Made by a program: the position numbers and the translations under genes | In this document: in pieces, positions 19,526 to 25,118 of the stretch | How the letters are laid out: each line of letters begins with the position of its first letter | Position numbering within the stretch: the first letter of the stretch is position 1 | The notes under the pieces: model-generated | Database searches by the model: none | Seen by the model: only the letters and a program-made list of their open reading frames with translations | Told to the model about the DNA's origin: nothing | Source: a virus | IMG/VR virus record: IMGVR_UViG_3300046733_000209 | Coordinates: 1-25,118 of that record | Length of the DNA: 25,118 bases | Strand: one strand, 5' to 3'

Positions 19526-20435
19526 AATATTCCTTCACTAGGTCAAATGATTGTTTACCAAATAAACTCCCATCGACACTACACTTGTTACAAGGGGACA
19601 TCTCTCTGTTCCCTTTCATTAATCTCTTACGAATCTTTGTCATCGGTTTGCTAAACCACACTTCATGTAGGGACATAGTCAATAGATTACCTACGACATG
19701 TTCTCTACCCCAATCGTTAGAGCAGAACAACACATCACCGTTCCAATCTACAAACATTTTATAGAATGGGTAGTGACATGGTTTACCTTTTAAATTCTCT
19801 ACACTATCATCTTCGATACCAACCCAATCAACTACACCACTACGGTTGTTTAGTATCAGTCCGTGTTTCTCAAAGTCACCCCAATGCATTCTGTATCTGT
19901 ATTGGTCTTCATGCACTCTTGCTTCTGCCATCATCAAATCAAAACCTTCCATTTGATGAATACCATCATACAGATTAATATAGAGTAAATCTAATCCACT
20001 CTTGTACAAACCTGTGACGTAGTCTGAATCTAGTTTGTCGCCGTTAGTGTTACACTCTAGTGTTGCATAAGGTAAGTTTAATCTAAACACCTTAACGATT
20101 TCTCTAAAGTTAGGATTCAATAAGTTCTCCCCAAATCCACTAAAGGATATCTTACCGTTGAATCCATTGTCGGCAAGTTCTTCTGCAATCGTGGTTGCAC
20201 CTTTAATGGTTAAGTGTAAGTTTCTATTGGGGAATACTTTAGGGTCATGTCTTGGGCAAAACACACATGTTCTATTACAGAGTTCTGTGGTGTTAATCTC
20301 TACAGTAAGAATAGAGTCAAGTTCTGTTAGAGTGCCTTTCTTTCTCTGCCAGTGTTTCTGTTCTTGTCCTCTACGATGTTCGAGAAAATCATATTGGTCA
20401 ACTGCTGTAATTGGGATGTTTCTATTTTCGGACAC
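19503..20435 (-). CDS. Radical SAM enzyme with SPASM-like C-terminus
   Basis: A 310-residue protein. The radical SAM cluster motif CNRTCVFC gives C53, C57, C60. After it come the usual strand motifs FSGFGENLLNP (GGxG-type region) and LECNTNGD. The C-terminal part has C220, C238, C282 and C285 (FCSNDWG, PCNKCSVDG), the layout of a SPASM or twitch auxiliary cluster. It starts with GTG (20435), with AAGGA 8 nt upstream. Known SPASM enzymes modify peptides or sugars. Together with the overlapping SDR it forms a modification pair, perhaps for a glycan or nucleotide sugar. Substrate unknown. Confidence 0.85.
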   Translation of the reverse strand: MSENRNIPITAVDQYDFLEHRRGQEQKHWQRKKGTLTELDSILTVEINTTELCNRTCVFCPRHDPKVFPNRNLHLTIKGATTIAEELADNGFNGKISFSGFGENLLNPNFREIVKVFRLNLPYATLECNTNGDKLDSDYVTGLYKSGLDLLYINLYDGIHQMEGFDLMMAEARVHEDQYRYRMHWGDFEKHGLILNNRSGVVDWVGIEDDSVENLKGKPCHYPFYKMFVDWNGDVLFCSNDWGREHVVGNLLTMSLHEVWFSKPMTKIRKRLMKGNREMSPCNKCSVDGSLFGKQSFDLVKEYYENPNNR

Positions 20436-20438
20436 TTA

Positions 20439-20900
20439 TTATTTCCTTGTGATTCTAAGGTGTCGTTCCACCCATTCACCGTCTTCTTCATGTTGTTCAA
20501 TGTATTCATAATTTATTTCCTCTCCTTCTTGGAATGGACTAAAGTGTTTAGGAACTGCTAACCACTGGTCGTCCTCATGTATTGAAAGTATACAAGATGT
20601 CGGATTTCCTTTTGACTTTGCTAAGAAGGTACCGAGTCTTATATTATCTGTTCCTTGTCCTAGACCTAAGTCTAGTGATGAGATAAGCATAACATCATCC
20701 TTGGTGTATAAGTACACACCATCTGTATCGTATCTCGTTCCTAGTTTAACTGTGTATTCTGTGGGTAAATTAAAACGCAAAACATCATCTCTGATATTCT
20801 CAAAGTGTTCTACATATTGATTACTTATTTGGCCGATCGCTACAGGTAAGACTACTGAGTCTCTAGAAGTAGCCACCGTCTCGGACATCCGTGGAATCAT
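20439..20900 (-). CDS. Conserved unknown before the radical SAM gene
   Basis: Start at 20900 (MIPRMSETV) has a GAGG 6 nt upstream; another at 20888 has no ribosome site. Length 153 residues. It contains DVLRFNLPTEYTVKLGTRYD then DGVYLYTKDDVMLIS and HEDDQWLAVPKHFSPFQEGE. Beta-rich, with an acidic end and a basic last five residues. It overlaps the previous gene by 38 nt. No family recognised. Confidence 0.6.
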   Translation of the reverse strand: MIPRMSETVATSRDSVVLPVAIGQISNQYVEHFENIRDDVLRFNLPTEYTVKLGTRYDTDGVYLYTKDDVMLISSLDLGLGQGTDNIRLGTFLAKSKGNPTSCILSIHEDDQWLAVPKHFSPFQEGEEINYEYIEQHEEDGEWVERHLRITRK

Positions 20901-22149
20901 TTTCACCCTCATCGTCTGCACTTACGAACTCGCCAGTGTCTTGTAATTTTGCAATTAAGGCATCAGTCTGTTCTTGGAAATCAAGAATCATCTTTGCCTT
21001 AGTGTCTTCTGTAGTCACATTAAATCCAGCATTAAATTTCTCATTCAATACATCAGCAACTTCGACAATCTTTGCCTTTGTCATTCTTTGAAGTTCGTCT
21101 GAACTAGGAATTACAATTTCATCGTATTCCTCTTCTTGAGATGCATCAATACGTTCTTGCATATCTGCGAGTAATTCTTCTTCAGTGTCAAATGCTTTTG
21201 CATCTACTGGTGCAGTCACTTGTTGTGTTTCAGGCATTTGTGCTTTTATGTTTGGAGCATTTCCAGCAGTCACTGGGTTAACAAATGAATCGTTAAACTG
21301 TTGTTCGTCAATATCATCTTGAATTGCGATGTCTAACTCTAGTTGTTCTTCTTCAGTAAAATCTTCTTCAGTTACTGTTTCCTCTGTCCACTCTGCGAAG
21401 GACTTCTTAGTCTCTTCAACCTTTTCTACAAACTCTTCATCTTCTGAGATTGGTTCGTCTGAGATAAGTGCATCTGCGATAGCAACTTCATTGACTCTTT
21501 CAACTTCCTCAATAAATTCTTCTGTAGTTGTACCACTTGGTCTGAACTCATCAATCTGTGATTGTGTTGCGGTTACAGGATTCAATGCACGAGCAGCTGC
21601 AAATGCTGGGGAAGTTTTACCTGTTGGTTTTGGTGGTTCTGCTGGTTGACGTTCTGCAAGTGGTTCACCTGTTACACTAGGTGCATTGCCCTTTACTTCA
21701 ACTGGAGCAGGTGCGGTGTTCTTAACACGACTCTCGTAAATGTCTTTGAGAACTCTGAGTTCCTCTTCCGCCTTCTTCCTTGCAACTCTCTCATCTGCAA
21801 GTGCTTGCTGATGCATTAGATTGATTTCATTTTCTTTGTTAGCACTCTGCAAGTACTCTTCTTGTTGAATTTCTTTAAGTCTCGCCTCAGCAATCTGAAC
21901 AGTTGTATTAAAGTCAATAATACCTTTTGTAAGTTCTTCACGAATTACAACTAACATGTCTAAGTCTTGTAAAGTGTATTGTCCTTTCGCTAGACCATTC
22001 TCTAGAATACCACTAACTGCTTGTGCTGACTTCGGAGCGAGTTGTACCTTAAAGTCTTGGACTCTTCTTTGTATTTGTTGAGTTTCAGTTAAAACTTCGG
22101 GGGCCTGCTCTTGAGCAAACTGTGATGGGGGTTGATTTTGTTCTGCCAT
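20863..22149 (-). CDS. Long acidic coiled-coil protein, probably virion-associated
   Basis: A 428-residue protein. The N-terminus is helical and Gln-rich (MAEQNQPPSQFAQEQAPEVL). Residues 85-145 look like a coiled coil (INLMHQQALADERVARKKAE). The middle is very acidic (EEFIEEVERVNEV, TEEDFTEEEQLELD). The C-terminal part has a MTKAKIVEVADVLNEKFNAG helix pair, of HeH/SAP type. Very low aromatic content and long acidic runs are typical of scaffold-like or packaged proteins. A CTAAATAT element lies upstream. Function unknown; structural or assembly role is inferred only from composition. Confidence 0.6.
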   Translation of the reverse strand: MAEQNQPPSQFAQEQAPEVLTETQQIQRRVQDFKVQLAPKSAQAVSGILENGLAKGQYTLQDLDMLVVIREELTKGIIDFNTTVQIAEARLKEIQQEEYLQSANKENEINLMHQQALADERVARKKAEEELRVLKDIYESRVKNTAPAPVEVKGNAPSVTGEPLAERQPAEPPKPTGKTSPAFAAARALNPVTATQSQIDEFRPSGTTTEEFIEEVERVNEVAIADALISDEPISEDEEFVEKVEETKKSFAEWTEETVTEEDFTEEEQLELDIAIQDDIDEQQFNDSFVNPVTAGNAPNIKAQMPETQQVTAPVDAKAFDTEEELLADMQERIDASQEEEYDEIVIPSSDELQRMTKAKIVEVADVLNEKFNAGFNVTTEDTKAKMILDFQEQTDALIAKLQDTGEFVSADDEGENDSTDVRDGGYF

Positions 22150-22165
22150 AATATATCCTTTTTGT

Positions 22166-22232
22166 GGGGGTTAACCCATGGGGCGGTGTGCGACTAGAAG
22201 TTTACATATTGAAGTTTGTCTTATAAACTTCT
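22166..22232 (-). promoter_or_regulatory. Leader with two alternative hairpins and a palindrome
   Basis: GAAGTTT (22197-22203 and 22211-22217) occurs twice and both copies can pair with the single AAACTTC (22225-22231): 8 bp for the outer choice, 7 bp for the inner. Only one can form at a time. Nearer the gene is the perfect palindrome GGGTTAACCC (22168-22177), overlapping CCCATGGG. These lie between the AT-hook gene and the acidic coiled-coil gene. Confidence 0.35.
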
Positions 22233-22265
22233 CTAGTTCTTTATGTATAGTCTCGAACCACATTA

Positions 22266-22273
22266 ATATTTAG
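22266..22273 (-). promoter_or_regulatory. CTAAATAT, possible late promoter
   Basis: A partial match to TATAAATA, placed right after the AT-hook gene and about 115 nt before the acidic coiled-coil gene. Similar to CTAAATAA before gp32. Confidence 0.3.
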
Positions 22274-22792
22274 TTATCTTATGTCCTCGGGAAACGCATT
22301 TTTAGCGATTTCCTTTGTCACATTTTTGAAAGGCCAAGTACCGTCTTTGACTAAGTCTATCATTTTTGCTTCCATAGTTGGAATGCCTTCTAACAGTTCA
22401 ATCCACATTGTCTCTCTACGAGCAGGTGGTATTTGTTCTGTTACGAAATACTGAAACTTCTTGTGTTCAAACTTAAGTGCGGTTTCAGTGAGGTCGGATG
22501 CTGGAGCGCCATTATCATTGTAAGGTGTTGTTCCTTCTGGCAACTTACTTTGAATGTCGTCTCTGTACACCCACATAAGGATTGGTTTAATTGAAGCATT
22601 TCTTTGGTTAAATACTTGGAGACCTTGAACTGCAAGTTTAGGGTCTTTCTTTGCAACGATATCTGCTTGACAAAAAATTTCATATGCATCCGCACTTGGA
22701 AGCAAGTCTTGCTTTTTTGTAATCAGTTTTAGTTTTGGTTTGTTGGGAGCGCCTGCTGGTCTTCCTCTCCCTCTTTTCTTTTCTTCTGTCAT
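22274..22792 (-). CDS. AT-hook-like conserved protein (172 residues)
   Basis: The N-terminus has KKRGRGRPAGAPNKPKL, a classic AT-hook core (RGRP) that binds the minor groove of AT-rich DNA. Then ADAYEIFCQADIVAKKDPKL and NASIKPILMWVYRDDIQSKL follow, and a C-terminal domain with ETMWIELLEGIPTMEAKMID then EIAKNAFPEDI. I associate this 'LLEGIP..EAKmi..vKd...p.k...ke.a..aFP' tail with a DUF6433-type family of marine T4-like phages. The start overlaps the RNase H stop by ATGA. A role on phage or host DNA fits, not shown. Confidence 0.7.
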   Translation of the reverse strand: MTEEKKRGRGRPAGAPNKPKLKLITKKQDLLPSADAYEIFCQADIVAKKDPKLAVQGLQVFNQRNASIKPILMWVYRDDIQSKLPEGTTPYNDNGAPASDLTETALKFEHKKFQYFVTEQIPPARRETMWIELLEGIPTMEAKMIDLVKDGTWPFKNVTKEIAKNAFPEDIR

Positions 22793-23622
22793 AATGTAAA
22801 ATCCTCTACATGGTTAAGTAACTCATTTAATCTATGAGATACGAGATAGTTAAAAACTTTGCCCTTAACTATCGTGGTTTTGTCAAATTCGCTTAAGATA
22901 GATTCTTCAATATGGTCGGGTATTAAATCCAAGTCAATTAAAGTTTGGTTTCTTAAGTAGTTACGATAGTATTTATCGTCCTTTTCAATGCTAATTCTGA
23001 GGTACTTTTCGAGTACTGGTTTTCTCAGTGGTGTTTGTCTGATACCCAAATCAAAGCAATCATCGTTAGATAGTATATTAGGAATACCATCTGACTTGTC
23101 GCCTCTTAGAATATGTTCCTTCAAGAACATACTAGGGTCTTCACAACGAATCATTTTGTTTAGATTAGGTGACCACTGTTTCACATCGTAATGATGTAAC
23201 TGTTGAAAGTCTTTATCGCCTGATACAATGAGTACAGGTTCTGTTGCATGTTTAACTAATATTGCAATGATGTCATCCGCTTCACACTTCTCTACGTACA
23301 TATACCTGTAAGGAAAGTTATCTCTAATCTCTTCCTTTACTTTCTGTAGTGTGTCAAACAACATACCCCAATCCATATCAGATGCATCACGTGTCTTCTT
23401 ACGATTCGCTTTGTATAGTGGATAGAAGTCTTTTCTCCATGTATGGGAAGCATCTGTACAAAGAACAATCTCTCCGTACTCTCGTGCATATTTCTTTTGA
23501 TAGTTTCGCACTGAGTTTAGAATCATATGTCTTAACATATCTTCTGAAACTTCTCCACCATTCATTTTGAGTTGTGCCATTAGACCAGCAATGATGGTCT
23601 GTGTAAAGTCTATAAGTATCAT
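22789..23622 (-). CDS. rnh: RNase H-type 5' nuclease (T4 Rnh family)
   Basis: A 277-residue protein with the FEN-type acidic motifs: D5 (ILIDFTQ), D57 (LCTDASHTWRK), a YKANRKK basic arch region, E114/D116/D117 (CEADDIIAIL), D136/D138 (SGDKDFQQL), and D175/D178 (RGDKSDGIPNIL). This matches T4 RNase H, which removes RNA primers and adjacent DNA from lagging-strand fragments. T4 Rnh is about 305 residues. The gene overlaps both neighbours by 4 nt (ATGA). Confidence 0.92.
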   Translation of the reverse strand: MILIDFTQTIIAGLMAQLKMNGGEVSEDMLRHMILNSVRNYQKKYAREYGEIVLCTDASHTWRKDFYPLYKANRKKTRDASDMDWGMLFDTLQKVKEEIRDNFPYRYMYVEKCEADDIIAILVKHATEPVLIVSGDKDFQQLHHYDVKQWSPNLNKMIRCEDPSMFLKEHILRGDKSDGIPNILSNDDCFDLGIRQTPLRKPVLEKYLRISIEKDDKYYRNYLRNQTLIDLDLIPDHIEESILSEFDKTTIVKGKVFNYLVSHRLNELLNHVEDFTL

Positions 23623-24329
23623 TTAATCACTTTTAATAATAATGTATTTTTGGTAATGAGCGGGTTTCCGTCTTTCAACTTAGACCTAGGGATTTCATCA
23701 ATGAAACCTTTCGCAATTATATTACCACCTTTAACTAGCCTATCAAGTAACTTGCTATCTGTCAAGGTCTTTTCTGAACATTTATCAAAATCAATAATCT
23801 TAGAACCTTTGACTTTGAGTCCATACCCCTCGAAGGCAGTAAACTTTTTACTTGAAGTGTTATAAGTGTATAATCCTTTTGCTCTTATAATCTCTACTGG
23901 TTCGATACTCTTGTAACTCTCCCACTGTTTTAAGTAGGGTAGTTTCTTAACCATCTGTTCGGGTGTTTGTGGTTTTCTTGGTTTACGAACTGGTGTGTAT
24001 TCATCGCAAAATCTTTGAATGTCTTCTTCAATTTTATCTAACCACTTAATAAACTTTTTCTTTTGAGCGGCGGTGAAGAAATCATATCCTTCATCTAATT
24101 GGTCATCACCTTCTACATTCTTTAACTCTAAGGTCAAATCATTTGTAAGACCTTTCATGTAGGCGACAACCTTTCCACTATACTCTAGTTGTTGCAAGTA
24201 CTTGTACATACTGAATGAGTTCTTGCCATTCTCTAGGTATTTGTCGATTTGAAATTCTACTTCATCAAAAGCATCTAGTGCTTTCATTCGCATTCTTTCT
24301 TGTACAGATATTTTATTTGTTTGTGTCAT
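23619..24329 (-). CDS. Conserved T4-like phage protein of unknown function (236 residues)
   Basis: N-terminal part is helical with KALDAFDEVEFQIDKYLENG and KFIKWLDKIEEDIQRFCDEY. The C-terminal part is beta-rich and basic: TPVRKPRKPQTPEQMVKKLP, VEIIRAKGLYTYNTSSKKFT and LKVKGSKIIDFDKCSEKTL. The 'KPRKxKTPEQxVKxlxYlk' followed by 'iiGAkxlwvyNTkxrKl' pattern is one I associate with T4-like cyanophages and pelagiphages. Adjacent to Rnh, under its own sigma70-type promoter. Function unknown. Confidence 0.75.
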   Translation of the reverse strand: MTQTNKISVQERMRMKALDAFDEVEFQIDKYLENGKNSFSMYKYLQQLEYSGKVVAYMKGLTNDLTLELKNVEGDDQLDEGYDFFTAAQKKKFIKWLDKIEEDIQRFCDEYTPVRKPRKPQTPEQMVKKLPYLKQWESYKSIEPVEIIRAKGLYTYNTSSKKFTAFEGYGLKVKGSKIIDFDKCSEKTLTDSKLLDRLVKGGNIIAKGFIDEIPRSKLKDGNPLITKNTLLLKVIK

Positions 24330-24336
24330 AATGAAG

Positions 24337-24366
24337 AGTATACTATTAAGTGACTACCATTGTCAA
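24337..24366 (-). promoter_or_regulatory. Sigma70-type promoter (P4) before the 236-residue gene
   Basis: Minus strand: TTGACA (24366-24361), 18-nt spacer with TCACTT at the same place as the other three promoters, then TATACT (24342-24337). Located between the RimK-like gene stop and the next start. Confidence 0.68.
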
Positions 24367-24370
24367 GTGA

Positions 24371-25118
24371 TTAATCTGAAATATCTTTGCCTTTGTTTGT
24401 TAGCATGAATTTTCTTGAACAATTAATCATAACATTTGCACGAGACATGAAGTCTCGGTTTATGAGAAGAGGGATACTGCCTCTTGAATCTAATGACACT
24501 TCAGTGTCTTTGTATACAGTGTTTAGAAACTCTATATCCATTAACACTACTGGTCTTGTCTCAGCAGGTTTTTGTAATGTGACACTTCTATGTAATGGTT
24601 TAGTATGTGTCTCACCATTTAGTTTCCATGTGACTTTCTTGTTTTTAATCTCTACATCTTCTGCATGTAAAGAACATACTGAAGTAGAGTTTCCTGTATC
24701 CAACTTACCAGTCATCTCTTGACCGTCAACTATAAAGGACTCTAACACTCCACACTGTTTAGGTTCCTTTCTCCACGTGTCTCTGTCGAAGTAAAGTTTA
24801 AGAACCATTTTAGTAATGTCTTCTTCGATTGCTTCAGAGATTGCTTTACTACCAGCACTATGATTGACTTCAAGAATATAAGGTGCATCTTTATCTCTCT
24901 TATTAGCAGGAATGTAATCCACTCCAACCCATTGACCGTTCACACCTTTTGCAGCTTTAAGACATTCTTCTTTTTCCAGTTCAGTCATTTCAATCAACTC
25001 AACTGTTGCACCTTGTGATGCATTACTTCTGAAGTCGTCTGTAATCTTATTACGTTTCATTGCACCAACAATTTCTTGGTTCACTATCACGCACCTTACG
25101 TCATAGTCGGACTCAATG
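24371..25118 (-). CDS. RimK-like ATP-grasp ligase fused to a retropepsin-like domain (5' end outside window)
   Basis: The last 248 residues of a longer protein; the frame runs off the right edge. The first part is the end of an ATP-grasp fold of RimK type: DVRCVIVNQEIVGAMKR, then DDFRSNASQG, and the metal-binding strand pair GVDYIP ... YILEVNHSAG. RimK adds glutamates to ribosomal protein S6 in bacteria. The second part (from about residue 120) has KLDTGNSTSVCSLHA, a DTG aspartic-protease-type motif seen in RimB-like (PF05618-type) proteins that trim the same tails, followed by SIPLLINRDFM. The fusion of both halves in a phage protein is notable. Substrate not known. Confidence 0.82.
   Translation of the reverse strand, partial: IESDYDVRCVIVNQEIVGAMKRNKITDDFRSNASQGATVELIEMTELEKEECLKAAKGVNGQWVGVDYIPANKRDKDAPYILEVNHSAGSKAISEAIEEDITKMVLKLYFDRDTWRKEPKQCGVLESFIVDGQEMTGKLDTGNSTSVCSLHAEDVEIKNKKVTWKLNGETHTKPLHRSVTLQKPAETRPVVLMDIEFLNTVYKDTEVSLDSRGSIPLLINRDFMSRANVMINCSRKFMLTNKGKDISD

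Noticed and set aside
22240-22260. Possible tRNA T-arm (GGTTCGAGAC on the minus strand)
   Set aside because: No acceptor, D or anticodon stems fit in the 5' direction, which runs into the coding end of the AT-hook gene.

Overview
The window is a piece of a large T4-like marine myovirus genome. It is AT-rich and tightly packed, with ATGA or TAATG overlaps between many genes. The T4 core is clear on both strands: tail and baseplate genes (gp27-like, gp53, gp48, gp54, gp26, tape measure), the head-completion gene gp4, and replication or late-transcription genes (gp32, gp59, gp33, RNase H). T4-type late promoter octamers (TATAAATA and close variants) are present. No photosynthesis genes, tRNAs or CRISPR arrays were seen. 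The host is probably a Gram-negative heterotroph. The phage-encoded bS21 has the NEPFD / SCExAG / EKP pattern familiar from gamma- and betaproteobacteria, and the phage lipoprotein has a GC-GGGGG lipobox of gammaproteobacterial style; this is inference only.

Layout. (1) 1-2685, minus strand: baseplate genes gp48, gp53 and a gp27-like hub gene cut by the window edge. (2) 2687-8515, plus strand: gp4, a conserved unknown, a 24-residue membrane micropeptide, gp54, gp26 with a likely programmed -1 frameshift extension, a two-helix membrane protein and the tape measure. Regions 1 and 2 start from two late promoters packed into about 40 bp. (3) 8492-10850, minus strand: gp59, gp32 with a repeat-rich leader, a probable structured small RNA, ribosomal protein bS21 and two small genes. 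(4) 10850-14183: an Lsm-like protein, gp33, two acidic unknowns, a PD-(D/E)XK nuclease, a cysteine-less FmdB-like protein, a conserved unknown and a SleB-type wall hydrolase. (5) 14180-18948: a lipoprotein followed by a run of small unknown genes, several driven by near-identical sigma70-type promoters; this is the accessory, host-takeover type region. (6) 18953-22792: an SDR and radical SAM/SPASM pair, an unknown, a long acidic coiled-coil protein and an AT-hook protein. (7) 22789-25118: RNase H, a conserved unknown, and a RimK-like ATP-grasp fused to a retropepsin-like domain, cut by the right edge.

How it fits together. Early sigma70-type promoters (TTGACA - 7 nt - TCACTT - 5 nt - TATACT) feed the small-gene blocks. 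Late promoters feed the structural operons, and gp33 is the expected co-activator for these. gp32, gp59 and RNase H are the lagging-strand and helicase-loading set. Two separate genes, bS21 and the RimK/retropepsin fusion, point to ribosome modification during infection. The most interesting unexplained elements are the structured RNA between gp32 and bS21, the tandem AATACAATG leader of gp32, the gp26 frameshift, and the repeated promoter with a conserved spacer.
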